Shown here: piece after piece, positions 1 to 11,435 of the stretch
How the letters are laid out: every line of letters begins with the position of its first letter
Position numbering within the stretch: the stretch's first letter is position 1
Assembly (NCBI GenBank): GCA_963971535.1
Contig: OZ020593.1
Coordinates: forward strand, 15,736,148-15,800,147
Direction: 5' to 3'
Origin: Notolepis coatsorum
Lineage: Eukaryota > Chordata > Actinopteri > Aulopiformes > Paralepididae
Length of the DNA stretch: 64,000 nucleotides
Notes under the pieces: generated by a model
Database searches by the model: none
What the model was told of the DNA's origin: nothing
The model's input: only the letters and a program-made list of their open reading frames with translations
Position numbers and translations under genes: made by a program

Positions 1-498
1 CTCCCTTCCTTCCGTGCTGCAGAGGACGGCCAGCTCTCCGGAGCGTTTCTCTGCTGTCTCTTCTTCAGTCGACCCAGAGTCTCTCTCTCTCTCTCTTCTC
101 TTTCTGTCCTGCGTCGTCACGTTTGTTTGTGTTTTCACGCCTCCATCGGTTGCATTATATTAAAGCCTGCGTCACAGAACGGACGTCATTCGGGGACATT
201 TTGGGGGCGACGGACTGCCGGTTAGAGACTCGCTTGGACTCGTCCACTCTGGACCTTTCTATACCAGACTCTCGCCACTTGGTTTGTTTTTTTAGTATTC
301 ACATTTTAGTTTAGTTTTTTTTGCTATTTGAACCGCGGACGGACACTGATGGGGGGGGGGGGGGACACGGGTCCTGAAGTAAATGTCCTATCGGTTCCTC
401 TGCGGCGTCGACCCGATGGTGACGGACCTCCTCACCTTCTACAGTTAAAATGAGCAATACTAAAGCAGAGGGAGCGGCAGGAGGTGCAGACACTCTTC
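1..498 (+). CDS. Candidate first exon (5' UTR plus 16 codons) of an unidentified gene
   Basis: The stretch has no repeats apart from a short CT run and a G run at 351-364. It ends in an ATG at about 450 (A at -3, a fair Kozak context) followed by about 19 codons, MSNTKAEGAAGGADTLHFQ, and then a good 5' splice site, CAG followed by GTAATC, near 505. That arrangement resembles a 5' UTR with a short first coding exon and a phase-0 donor. I do not recognise the peptide and found no convincing second exon between 505 and 8700. The gene would run towards the 3' end of jmy, so either its remaining exons are small and I missed them, or the call is wrong. All of this is inference from start and splice context. 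Confidence 0.3.
351..364. repeat. Poly-G run
   Basis: Fourteen consecutive G residues lie within the presumed 5' UTR of the left-edge exon candidate. Confidence 0.9.
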
Positions 499-505
499 AC
501 TTTCA

Positions 506-1127
506 GGTAATCTCCTCCTCTCTCTCTTGGGACACGAACGAAGACGTCACAAACCAAGGCCGGGGGTTTTATTCAGCAGTGACTGCTGCTGTGTAATAAA
601 TAAGTCTTTCTTTCTATACACTTTTTTAAAACAATACTAATATATATAACAACATTTATAGTGCACTTGTGAAAATGGAATCGTGTGTCTGGGGTGAATC
701 GGTAAAAAGATGATTTTGTTTTTAATTTTGTTTAACTCGTTTTTCTGTTGCAACTCTGAAGTTGCAACGATTTGAATCCTGTGTTTTTGTTAATTTATTA
801 TTGAAGCTAAGTTGACTATCATTGGAGATGATTATTGGTTATTATGACAGTCGTATGAAACAAAGATGTTTTCTTTCTTTGAACCTCATTTTAACTTAAA
901 TCTTTTTTTAATGTCTGGTATGTGGGTATCGAGGTGTTTTATTTTTTTTGTTGTGAAAACCTGGCAATATTTTTGAACTATTTATCAAAAGAGATGAACA
1001 TATAGATACTTGTATAGCAGGTTGGATTTGCAGAGAAACGTATTTCTTTTGCCAAATATGTTTTCCTGTACAGAAATACATTTTTTGCTGATGTTGCCTT
1101 TGGTACAAACATGCATCAACGGTAGCT
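506..1127. other. AT-rich unassigned stretch
   Basis: Nothing coding or repetitive is recognisable here. It is AT-rich and could be the first intron of the left-edge exon candidate. Confidence 0.4.
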
Positions 1128-1236
1128 AATTGACTTATCTCAAGCCCCGCCCTCTTGTCTCGATCCTCCAATCGCAACAGTTGCAGTTGTGATTGGAGGA
1201 TCAAGAGTAGAGGGCGGGGCTTGAGATAGGTCAATT
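1128..1236. mobile_element. Palindromic short element (MITE-like hairpin)
   Basis: Two arms of about 48 bp are near-perfect reverse complements around a short loop. The outer end is AATTGAC and the inner part contains GATCCTCCAATCGCAAC. Each arm carries a CAAGCCCCGCCCTCT box. Single arms of the same family lie at about 32833-32893 and 39059-39110, so it is a dispersed family and not a one-off hairpin. The superfamily is unknown because no clear target duplication is visible. Confidence 0.7.
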
Positions 1237-1830
1237 GCGGTACTTTTTTGTGGGGTTTACTATTGCCAAAAAGTCTGTGATGATGTAAGAATTATATAAT
1301 ATGTACCTGAAGAACACTATTTAAGGGCTCGTTGTCGGTTCCGATACATTTGGGAGACTTGAATGGGGTGAGCAGCGGTTTGATCACATTTAAATTATGA
1401 ACTGTAATATTACCATTTGAAAGGGAATAACATTTGAATAATTTTAAATGTTGATTATACCACATGCTTAAAAACACAATGTAATTTTGAGTTTATATTA
1501 AAACAAAAATAAATGAAAAAATGCCAAGATATTTGTCATCCTTTCAACTTTCCTGGGATCAACTCTTCTTAATGTGTTAAATAGTTCAGGATAAATGCTG
1601 CAGTTAGCGAATAAACCGATTACAGAATTTAACATGTTTGAACGGATTACTGAAAGGGAATTTACACCAACTCTTGCTGTACAAAGTACAACTCCATTGC
1701 ACACATGGTTGTGTAATACAACATTAAGTGGTATTTTGTTAAAATAAGTGTTCTACATGTTTAAATAATAGCTCTACATTCCGACAGCCATCACTGATAT
1801 AGTGTCTGGTCAGTAATATGCGTCTCCCAG

Positions 1831-1831
<1 letters not shown>

Positions 1832-1862
<31 letters not shown>
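1832..1862. repeat. (AT)n microsatellite
   Basis: About 15 uninterrupted AT units. Confidence 0.95.
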
Positions 1863-1865
<3 letters not shown>

Positions 1866-1867
1866 TT

Positions 1868-2312
1868 AATCCTTTTTCTCCGCCTGATTTTTCCATTTTT
1901 TCTCCCCATCCCAAATTTTGTCGTTATGCCAATTCCCCGCCTGCCCTACTTTTTTTAAAATTATTTAACCTTTATTTATCCACCACATGCTTCCTCCGAC
2001 ACATGTGGAGACAGCCAGTGGCTCTCTTCTCACCTGGCAGCGAGGACTCTCATTGGTGAAGCGTAACCCGTGGGAGGTCACGCTGCCTTCACCATTTCCT
2101 GCCTTTCGCTGAGCAGGCGCTCTTACCTGACCTGTAGGAGTCGCTGTCCACAACGCCAGATTACCACCCACGACTTCCCTCCCCCTAACTCAGCCAAACG
2201 AGTTAGTATGACGACCGGCCCAAGCCGCAGGGCAATGCTGACTCCAGGAGTCGAGACCGCAGCCTCTTGCATTGGTGACGAGCGCCTACACCCCCAGTAC
2301 ATTTTCAAATAA
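1868..2312 (+). repeat. Dispersed repeat family, copy 1
   Basis: This stretch aligns, in the same orientation, with 63597-64000. Shared blocks include GTCGTTATGCCAATTCC, CACCTGGCAGCGAGGACTCT and ACCTGTAGGAGTCGCTGT. It is non-coding and its class is unknown to me. Confidence 0.7.
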
Positions 2313-2489
2313 ATTTCTGGTATCCCTTATCAGGAGATTGGCAAGATTTCTTAAAATAAGTAAAAAAAAAACAGGAAATGTATTTTGTGTTTACTGCAGA
2401 GCGGAGGGACTGGGAGACCCATGTCACTGACCAGACACTCTATATCAGTGATGACTGTCAGAATGTAGAGCTATTTAACCCTTTCTTGT

Positions 2490-3257
2490 ACAAGATAATT
2501 CCACTTAAAGTACAGCACCTTTAAACACAAGCATTGAACATCACAACATTGAACTTAAACTCAACCATAAATCTGCTCGACAGCGAGACTCTGGTCTGGA
2601 AGAAAAGGACAGAAACACATGTTTGGTACTTAGTTTTATTTTGAAGGAAAAAATATAATTGTAATATTGAAAGCAGAAAGGAATGTAATGGTAGGAAAGG
2701 ACAGGTAGATGCAAAATGCAACAAGAAGAAAACAATCTTTAAAAGTACATTTACATTGTATGATATTGCTTTAAAAATTCTCACTCCATTTCTTAAAATA
2801 TGAAGTTTTTTTTTTTTTAATAAATACTTGGATGTTTTTTAAGCATGCTGATGTATTTTCAGGATTTACATTTTCATTACAGTATAATACATGACATTTC
2901 TTTCAGTTTAACATAATATTTCTTTCAGTTTAACATAATATTGCACTTATCTAGTGACCGGGTCGCCTTCAGAACCGGCCACATGCATAAGATCATACGA
3001 GCCGAGGGTTACAGGTCAAACTACCGTCAGTTTGAGGGAATAAGAACGTCTACATAATTCATCAATTCAGGACGTAAGATTTTACAAATAATCTGTAACA
3101 AAGACGTGTACAAAATTTTAAAAGGCATAAAAAGCCCAAAATAATAATGAAAATCGACAGTGAATGATGAGCGGCTCCTCAGAGACGAGACCAGGAGCAG
3201 CAGTGGGGGCCTCTGATCAGCAGAGAATAGTCCGTCACTATCCCTCCTTCCTGGACG
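2490..3257. other. Unassigned AT-rich stretch
   Basis: No gene or clear repeat was seen. Confidence 0.4.
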
Positions 3258-3703
3258 AAGACTACGTTTACACTGCAAGCCTTACTGCTCAATCTGGATT
3301 TATTGCTCGGATCCGATATTTTTTTTGTTTTGTTGTTTCAAGAAATGTGGCCAATATCAGATTCCAGTGTGAACCGGTCACGCTCCTGAACTGACCCGCA
3401 CTCGCGAATGAACAATAAAGAAGATTTCTTTTGACAAATGTCAACCTAGAAGACTGACTGTAAAAGTCTGTTCGTACAGACTGTTCAGACCGAGGTCGCA
3501 TTGCAAAGGATCTGACCTCAGTATCTGATTTAGCACCACATATGAAAGTGGCACCAAATAAGAATTGAAAAGATCAGATTCCATGCGATTTGTGTTGTTC
3601 ACGCCGTCTTAGAGACAGTCTTAGACTTAGAATTAGATCCGAGTCACATGAGCAAATAAAAAATCAGATTCAGGCCAATCTCACCTGCAGTGTGAACGAA
3701 GCC
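3258..3703 (+). mobile_element. Inverted-terminus DNA element, copy A
   Basis: The ends are ACTACGTTTACACTGCA and TGCAGTGTGAACGAAGCC, which are imperfect reverse complements. The interior (for example GTGGCCAATATCAGATTCCA) matches copy B at 3887-4187 in the same orientation. It has no transposase and is a non-autonomous DNA element of uncertain superfamily. Confidence 0.6.
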
Positions 3704-3886
3704 TAATAGTAAAAGATCTGCGTAGATTCGAGACCTTTATTTTATTTCCCACCCTTGATACGAGCAGCATTGTGCTGTAAAAAGCCACGTGACATTCTGA
3801 CCGCTCGCCATCCTCCACCCAGCGTGAGCAGCGGAGCTCCTTCTGCTGCAGGAAGTCACATGTCATCACAGAGAGAGAGAGGGGGG

Positions 3887-4187
3887 GGCTACGTTCACAC
3901 CGACAGTCTTACTGCTCAATTCTTATTTATCGCTCACATTTATTCACATAATTCTTTTTTTATGTGGCCAATATCAGATTCCAGTGTGAACTGGTCACAT
4001 GATGAAAACAAGCCAGACCTGTATCTGGTTTAGGAACCACATATAATGCAAGTGGTCCAAATCAGAATTGAAAAGATCAGATTCCATGCGATTTGTGTTG
4101 TTCACACTGTTGTGAAAGAATCAGGTCCGAGTCACATTATGAGCAAATCAGATTCGGGCCACTCTCGCCTGCAGTGTGAACATAGCC
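3887..4187 (+). mobile_element. Inverted-terminus DNA element, copy B
   Basis: The termini are GGCTACGTTCACACCGACAG and CTGCAGTGTGAACATAGCC, and the element is shorter than copy A. It lies in a GA-rich flank, so the target duplication cannot be read with certainty. Confidence 0.65.
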
Positions 4188-4189
4188 AG

Positions 4190-5285
4190 AGAGACCCACT
4201 AAAGACCAATAAAGACAGTGCTGAGAAACACTTGAATCTCTAGACTGGCCGACAGTCTTTGTTTCCAGCAGCTCATCATTCTTCATCACCTTAGTAGAAC
4301 ATGGAGCTCAGTGCACAAGCCTTTCTTGTATTATTATTACTACAGTAAAGAGTGATTTTCCTGTTCTTCAAATAAAGACGTGTACAGGTTTGACACAAAG
4401 CGTACATAACAATAAACTGGTATAAAAAGAACTGACAGGAGACAAGACTGTTCAACACGTCCAGGTAGATCATGATGCTGAACTCACGTGGAGAAGGTCT
4501 GAGTACAAGGCAGTGGGGGGAGAGAGAGACGCGCCGTCTGGCTGTAAAAAGTTAAAACAAACTAAAAAGAAAAGAAAAAATCCAATTAAATGATAAATAT
4601 CACACATGATCTCGTGTTTTCAGCTGAGCTGAGTACTGCTCGTTACCAGCAGAGGGCGCTGATGCTTCAGGAACTGAACGTGACCTTGACTGAACCACTA
4701 CCTACAGGCTAACAGTCAGGGTGCTTCCAACATTAGACACAACCTGCAAACAATCTAGCGTTTTCCACCACATTGGTCTTGAAGGTTGTGTTAAGTGTGC
4801 AGTATGCAAAAAACATGTCTCAAAACCAAGTAAACATCTGCGTTTTAAACCATTTGTTTAAACTAAATCTTCCGTGTACATACAGTGAAGCTGCTCCTCT
4901 CAAAGCCGATCCGGATATATGCCATAATACACCCCCCTCTGCGGTTAAAGGATTTCTTAAATGTCATAAAGATTAAGCCTGCAGCCAGACTCACAACAAC
5001 AGCTCAAAGGTATTCTTCCTGCAGCGTTTTGACGACTAAAACTTTTGATTGACGTCTGTAAGCTGGAGGCGGGGGCTGCGCTGCAGGGTGTTGTTCAGTG
5101 TCATGGAACCATGTGTTCAAACGTTCCATCTGCCTTTCCCACATACTAGACCTGTCATAATACACACACACACAGGCATGGTGGTGTTTCTACAATCACA
5201 GCACTGCTTGTTGTTCTTGCACCTTTTCACGCTTGATCTTGCAAAGCTCACAGCTATTTTCCTTGTGATCAGAGGTCCTCTGATG
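4190..5285. other. Unassigned non-coding stretch
   Basis: No gene or clear repeat was recognised. Confidence 0.4.
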
Positions 5286-5289
5286 GCAA

Positions 5290-5401
5290 GCTGATCCCCG
5301 GTCGGCCCTTAGCTGATCCCCGGTCGGCCCTTAGCTGATCCCCGGTCGGCCCTTAGCTGATCCCCGGTCGCTCGCTTAGCTGATCCCCGGTCGGCCCTTA
5401 C
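5290..5401. repeat. 22-bp tandem repeat, 5 copies
   Basis: The unit AGCTGATCCCCGGTCGGCCC plus TT is repeated five times. One copy is diverged (GGTCGCTCGC). Confidence 0.95.
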
Positions 5402-5975
5402 AGGACCATACCAGTACTATTTTTGACGTGGGTTCCAAGTCAGCCTTGATACCAAAAATCTGTGCCGTTCATAATGTTTTACTGCCGGTAGTTATTCTCT
5501 GCTGATTCTCAACGGCTGCCGTTGGCTTCAAGTACATCTGGACGCGTGGAGAGAAACTTTCCAGCGGAACAAATGCATCTCCGATTCTTGTCAGATGGGG
5601 CGATTAAGGGTTTATGTGACGTTTAAGAGGAGGGGTAAAAAATGTAGGCCATAAAAAACTATATAGTTATATCCATATAAAACTCACATCTCAAACAATG
5701 TAACAGAAAGTCGTTTTCAGTTTAGTTTGTTAGTTGACCAAAACAACTGGAACAGTCCGAAGAATGACTTGGAATCCACATGTCAAAACGACTGGGCTGG
5801 TCCTTTAAGAGCAACTTCACTATAGAGCCATGCATTCATCAGGAGAATACTATCCATATATACTATACTATATGACATACACTACCCATACATTCCTTGA
5901 TACTATCCCAGGAAGTAGAAATACAAGATTTACCCATAAGGCCATAGCTTTGCGTGGTAAAGATTGGCCGTGTAA

Positions 5976-6702
5976 CAGGCCACGTGAGCGGATCGGCGCG
6001 GCCGAGAAATCCGCTCTTCGCTCTTTAAAGCTTGGTCCGCTCCGCTAATCGATCATGTTGACCCCGCCCCCAAGTCGCTCTCCGCTCGCTCCCCGCTCAC
6101 CTTGAATCGAGCCCCGCGCCAGATCGCTCGGCAGATTTCTTTTTTTTTTTTTTTTTTGGAGCATGGTGTAAATTAGCTCAAACTACAACAGTCTACACCC
6201 CCTGGGCCCCTTAACAATTGTTTGTATTGAGCCGCATTGTAATTGTACCCATTCTGCAATGTTAAATAACGTTGTTTATCCATTCACTAGCTCTATAAGC
6301 GATGATAGGCTAGCCGAGCCACAATGCTATGGTCGCTGCCATTAACGTTAGCATGTAAGCTAACGTCAACAACAATGGCGTCGATACTTTTTCTAACAGG
6401 AGTGAGTGTGGGCGTCTCTACAGTGACAAAGCCTGAACCGGATATCACAGGTTCACCCTTCTCATTGGTTGAAAATGGCCTTCATGTTTGTACATCGCCA
6501 TCTGTTGCTTTGGCATTGTACTGCATGTATATTACATCAACAGTGTTAAACCACTGTGAGCGACCTGGAGTGGATTGGAGCGGAGGAGAACTCTCGCTCC
6601 GGACGTCGCGCCGACCCATTTTAAAACCCACTCCTCGCTCACGTCAAAACCGCCCGCTCCGCGCCCCGCGCCGCTCACGCTCCGATCCGCTCACATGGCC
6701 TG
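5976..6702. mobile_element. Non-autonomous hAT element with perfect 8-bp target duplication
   Basis: The element begins CAGGCCACGTGAGCGGATCG and ends with the reverse complement of CAGGCCATGTGAGCGGATCG. CCGTGTAA flanks it on both sides (5968-5975 and 6703-6710). An 8-bp duplication and CA...TG ends are diagnostic of the hAT superfamily. The 727-bp interior has GC-rich inverted sub-terminal blocks and no transposase reading frame, so it would depend on transposase supplied by another copy. Confidence 0.9.
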
Positions 6703-6759
6703 CCGTGTAATCAATCGTGGCAAACAACGACGATAAGACATTACAATAGACACGTTACC

Positions 6760-7124
6760 TAGGGTTGGGCATCGTTTGGATTTGAACGATTCCGGTTCCG
6801 ATTCTCCATTTAGATTCCTGTTCTAAACGATTCTGGATTCCGATTCTTTGAGGTGCAGGTCTAAACAGGTCACAGCTTATTTCGCAGGAGTTTTTTATTA
6901 TTTTTTTTAAATCTTAAATTTGTTCATACTATTCACATTGTCAGTTGACTTGATACAGTTTAATTTGATTGCTGTACTGTAACTAGGCTATTAATTAACA
7001 ATTTCTTTTTCTTTTTTTTAAGAATCGAAATTAAGAATCGAAATGCAAATATGTTACTTTCGGTTCCAGAACCGGAAGTTAGGAACCGGTTCCTATTAGA
7101 ACCGGTTCTCGGTGCCCAATTCTG
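6760..7124. mobile_element. Short hAT-like element related to 39369-39697
   Basis: The left end is TAGGGTTGGGCATCG and the right end GGTGCCCAATTCTG, reverse-complement-like. The interior matches the 39369-39697 element in inverse orientation (shared block GTCAGTTGACTTGATACAGT). No clean target duplication remains at this copy. Confidence 0.75.
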
Positions 7125-7188
7125 TGTGTACTGCCTACAGTTGAATCTATCATACAGCGGGTACTGTTGTGCATGTTGTATGTTGTCT

Positions 7189-7744
7189 AGAGTCAGAAAG
7201 GTTTGGGGTATCGTGGTCTAGAATCAGAAAGGTTTGGGGTATCGTGGTCTAGAATCAGAAAGGTTTGGGGTATCATGATCTAGAGTCAGAAAGGTTTGTG
7301 GTATCGTGGTCTAGAATCAGAAAGGTTTGGGGTATCATGATCTAGAATCAGAAAGGTTTGGGGTATCATGATCTAGAATCAGAAAGGTTTGTGGTATCGT
7401 GGTCTAGAATCAGAAAGGTTTGTGGTATCGTGGTCTAGAATCAGAAAGGTTTGGGGTATCGTGGTCTAGAATCAGAAAGGTTTGGGGTATCATGATCTAG
7501 AATCAGAAAGGTTTGTGGTATCGTGGTCTAGAATCAGAAAGGTTTGGGGTATCATGGTCTAGAATCAGAAAGGTTTGTGGTATCGTGGTCTAGAATCAGA
7601 AAGGTTTGGGGTATCATGGTCTAGAATCAGAAAGGTTTGTGGTATCGTGGTCTAGAATCAGAACGGTTTGGGGTATCGTGGTCTAGATTCAGAAAGGTTT
7701 GTGGTATCGTGGTCTAGATTCAGAAAGGTTTGTGGTATCGTGGT
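7189..7744. repeat. 31-bp minisatellite, about 18 copies
   Basis: Units contain TCTAGAATCAGAAAGGTTTG followed by GGGTATCGTGG. Two variant positions alternate: GGGG or TGTG after TTTG, and CGTGG or CATGA at the end. It lies downstream of the jmy stop codon. Confidence 0.95.
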
Positions 7745-8767
7745 CAGTGTGTGAATATAAAATGTAAAATCACTCAGCCCCCAAACACTACAAACACACC
7801 TATCACAGCAAGCTACAGTAGACTCTCAGACGTGATGACAGACGAGAGGTCGGAGGCTAGCGGCTGAATCCTAGCCGAGGATGTCAACAGCTGTAACTAA
7901 AAGGTCCTCTTGTTACAAACGAGACAGTAAGACGGTAGTACTGCTGCCGACTCCGTCTGGGAGGGACCTCGTCAGATCAACGTGTTCAAATTGCACCAAA
8001 GGTATTTCAAGTGACTTCAACCCCGGGTTGTTGTGCCGCAACAGCTCACTAGCAAATATCTGGGCCGCGTACAAAAACAAGGTGGCTCATATTACGGAAA
8101 CTCGTAATGGTACATTCATACAGCAGTTTTATCCAAAGCACTTTACAGATTATGCCTGACGTTCACTCACAGGTTCACACACCGACGGCGGAGGCAAGGT
8201 GCCGACCTGCTCATCAGGAGCAGTTAGAGGCTAATAAGTGTCTTTGCTCAAGGACACTTCGACAAGCTGCCCTGGAGGAGCCGAAATCGACCCGGGAACC
8301 TTCTTCCTGTGCCACCGTCGCCGCAGTCGTAACATTGGTAATCACGCACCAAGCACAACTGTATCGTTTTACAATGATATATTGTAAAAGCTAAACTCAC
8401 ACCGGCCTTGTTAAAAACCCACTTCTAGAGTTTCATCTGCTGTCAAAACCTTTACTTCTGTGTTCTTGTAGTGTTTCTACTTCTGGTTTAAAACAATATA
8501 GTTGTGCTCGGTGTACGATTAACATGCCGTGGGTTTCATAAAATATGAGCATATATTCTATTCTAAATATAACGTTATCTGCGGTCCAGATATGCGCCAG
8601 CAGGCTGGGAGGCCGATAGGTTTGTGCATTGAAGAGCGGCCTTCGTTTTCTCTCGTTGGCTCTCCATGTCAGTGAAGAGCAGGCCATATAAAAGGTGTGC
8701 GTGTGTGTGCGTATGCGTGTGTGTGTGTGTGTGCGTTGTTCTGTCAGCTGCTCCTCCTGGAGCCCCT
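7745..8767 (-). other. jmy: jmy 3' flank / presumed 3' UTR
   Basis: This is the sequence immediately downstream (minus-strand sense) of the jmy stop. It holds a GT microsatellite (about 8696-8735) and a SINE (8104-8318). No minus-strand AATAAA was seen here. The first one downstream is near 6893, inside a transposon, so the true 3' end is not placed. Confidence 0.45.
8104..8318 (-). mobile_element. tRNA-headed SINE, truncated copy
   Basis: In minus-strand sense it runs from a diverged tRNA-like head through CTCCTGATGAGCAGGTCGGC to a tail-side block TAAAGTGCTTTGGATAAAA. The same family recurs at 20419, 33080, 38298, 54424, 59869 and 62688. Confidence 0.75.
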
Positions 8768-9084
8768 CTAGTTCTCCCAGTCAGTGCAGGGCAGGCCCTC
8801 GTCCTCGGACTCCGAGTCGGGCGACGCCTCCTTGATCCTCCGCAGCGCCTCGTGGATGCTCCGGGTCAGCGCGTCGGCCGCGTGGTGGAAGCCCTTGACG
8901 TGGCGCTTCTGCTGGTCCGGTCGGGTCAGCACCTTCCGCAGCCGCACGCCCTGGCGGATCTGGGCCAGGATGTTGTTGCTCTCGTCGTCGTCGGGGTCCG
9001 GGGCCAGGACCCTGAGCTCCGCCTTCCTCAGGATGAAGCTGCCCCTCTTCAGAGACGCCAGCACCTCGTCCATGGGAGAGCTCG
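8768..9084 (-). CDS. jmy: jmy last coding exon: WH2-b, WH2-c, central and acidic motifs, stop
   Basis: This exon encodes residues 515-619 of the part of Jmy seen here. WH2-b is at about 519-536 (MDEVLASLKRGSFILRK). WH2-c is at about 549-566 (ESNNILAQIRQGVRLRKV). The central helix (ALTRSIHEALRRIKEAS) is followed by an acidic tail ending CTDWEN, whose tryptophan (residue 617) is the Arp2/3-contacting residue typical of WASP-family proteins. In known JMY proteins the WH2 repeats bind actin monomers and can nucleate filaments without Arp2/3, while the central/acidic part activates Arp2/3. The 3' splice site is CCTCCACAG at 9085-9093 (minus sense), phase 1. The linker between WH2-c and the central helix differs in sequence from the mammalian form I know. 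Stop TAG is at 8768-8770. Confidence 0.96.
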
Positions 9085-9103
9085 CTGTGGAGGGACACCG
9101 GCA

Positions 9104-11157
9104 GAGTCAGCATCACAGAGAACCAGTGAAGTCAGCCTGACAGAGAACCAGTACAGTCAGCCTCACAGAGAACCAGTAAAGTCAGCCTCACAGAGAACCA
9201 GTAAAGTCAGCCTCACAGAGAACCAGTAAAGTCAGCCTCACAGAGAACCAGTGAAGTCAGCCTCACGGAGAACCAGTAAAGTCAGCCTCACAGAGAACCA
9301 GTGAAGTCAGCCTCACAGAGAACCAGCAGTCAGCCTCACAGAGAACCAGTGAAGTCAGCCTCACAGAGAACCAGAGAAGTCAGCCTCACAGAGAACCAGT
9401 GAAGTCAGCCTCACAGAGAACCAGAGAAGTCAGCCTCACAGAGAACCAGTAAAGTCAGCCTCACAGAGAACCAGTAAAGTCAGCCTCACAGAGAACCAGT
9501 AAAGTCAGCCTCACAGAGAACCAGCAGTCAGCCTCACAGAGAACCAGTAAAGTCAGCCTCACAGAGAACCAGTGAAGTCAGCCTCAGAGAGAACCAGTAC
9601 AGTCAGCCTCAGAGAGAACCAGTAAAGTCAGCCTCACATAGAACCAGCAGTCAGCCTCACAGAGAACCAGTAAAGTCAGCCTCACAGAGAACCAGTAAAG
9701 TCAGCCTCACAGAGAAGTAGAGAACCAGTACAGTCAGCCTCACAGAGAACCAGTAAAGTCAGCCTCACAGAGAAGTAGAGAACCAGTAAAGTCAGCCTCA
9801 GAGAACCAGTGAAGTCAGCATCACAGAGAACCAGCAGTCAGCCTCACAGAGAACCAGTGAAGTCAGCCTCACAGAGAACCAGTGAAGTCAGCCTCACAGA
9901 GAACCAGTAAAGTCAGCCTCACAGAGAACCAGCAGTCAGCCTCACAGAGAACCAGTAAAGTCAGCCTCACAGAGAACCAGTAAAGTCAGCCTCACAGAGA
10001 ACCAGTACAGTCAGCCTCACAGAGAACCAGTAAAGTCAGCCTCACAGAGAACCAGTAAAGTCAGCCTCAGAGAGAACCAGTAGTCAGCCTCACAGAGAAC
10101 CAGCAGTCAGCCTCACAGAGAACCAGTAAAGTCAGCCTCACAGAGAACCAGCAGTCAGCCTCACAGAGAACCAGTAAAGTCAGCCTCACAGAGAACCAGT
10201 AAAGTCAGCCTCACAGAGAACCAGTAAAGTCAGCCTCACAGAGAAGTAGAGAACCAGTACAGTCAGCCTCAGAGAGAACCAGTGAAGTCAGCATCACAGA
10301 GAACCAGTACAGTCAGCCTCAGAGAGAACCAGTGAAGTCAGCCTCAGAGAGAACCAGTAAAGTCAGCCTCACAGAGAACCAGTAAAGTCAGCCTCACAGA
10401 GAACCAGTAAAGTCAGCCTCAGAGAGAACCAGTGAAGTCAGCCTCACAGAGAACCAGTAAAGTCAGCCTCAGAGAGAACCAGTGAAGTCAGCATCACAGA
10501 GAACCAGTACAGTCAGCCTCAGAGAACCAGTAAAGTCAGCCTCAGAGAGAACCAGTAAAGTCAGCCTCACAGAGAACCAGTAAAGTCAGCCTCACAGAGA
10601 ACCAGTAAAGTCAGCCTCAGAGAGAACCAGTAAAGTCAGCCTCAGAGAGAACCAGCTAAGTCAGCCTCACAGAGAACCAGTAAAGTCAGCCTCACAGAGA
10701 ACCAGTGAAGTCAGCATCACAGAGAACCAGTACAGTTAGCCTCACAGAGAACCAGTAAAGTCAGCCTCAGAGAGAACCAGTAAAGTCAGCCTCAGAGAGA
10801 ACCAGCTAAGTCAGCCTCACAGAGAACCAGTAAAGTCAGCCTCACAGAGAACCAGTGAAGTCAGCATCACAGAGAACCAGTACAGTTAGCCTCACAGAGA
10901 ACCAGTAAAGTCAGCCTCAGAGAACCAGTAAAGTCAGCCTCAGAGAGAACCAGTAAAGTCAGCCTCACAGAGAACCAGTAAAGTCAGCCTCACAGAGAAC
11001 CAGTAGTCAGCATCACAGAGAACCAGTAAAGTCAGCCTCACAGAGAACCAGTAAAGTCAGCCTCAGAGAGAACCAGTAAAGTCAGCCTCACAGAGAAGTA
11101 GAGAACCAGTAAAGTCAGCCTCACGGAGAACCAGCAGCTAAGTCAGCCTCAGAGAGA
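9104..11157. repeat. 25-bp minisatellite, about 80 copies, abutting the last-exon acceptor
   Basis: Units read GTCAGCCTCACAGAGAACC plus AGTAAA or AGTGAA, with 22-bp variants (AGCA) and occasional AGAAGTAGAGAACC insertions. The array starts about 20 bp from the 3' splice site of the last jmy exon. In the transcribed (minus) sense each unit contains GGCTGAC, a branch-point-like motif. It fills most of the last intron. Confidence 0.97.
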
Positions 11158-11169
11158 AGGCAAATATCA

Positions 11170-11170
11170 G

Positions 11171-11236
<66 letters not shown>
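11170..11236. repeat. (AAT)n microsatellite
   Basis: About 22 trinucleotide units follow directly after the 25-bp array. Confidence 0.95.
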
Positions 11237-11237
<1 letters not shown>

Positions 11238-11435
11238 TCTTAGATTTATATAGCGCCCAAGGAGCTTAAATGGGTATGGGTGCATCTCTAATACAGAAGC
11301 CTGATAGGTGAGGTTACCTACACAACACAACACCAGGCTCACTCTCTCATCACTCTCTCAGTACAACCACCAGTCACAACCACCCTGTCCAGAGAGGCTG
11401 CTGTCATACTGGGGGATATCTACACCAGTTAGTCA

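Larger units (their letters stand above)
1764..2485. mobile_element. Inverted-arm element split by another repeat
   Basis: About 65 bp at 1764-1832 (including CATCACTGATATAGTGTC) reappears reverse-complemented at about 2416-2485. An AT microsatellite and a separate dispersed repeat (about 1868-2312) lie between the arms. This looks like an old terminal-inverted-repeat element carrying a later insertion. Confidence 0.5.

Noticed and set aside
8666..9229. 187-codon plus-strand frame over the last jmy exon
   Set aside because: It is the antisense shadow of a GC-rich conserved exon plus the adjacent minisatellite.
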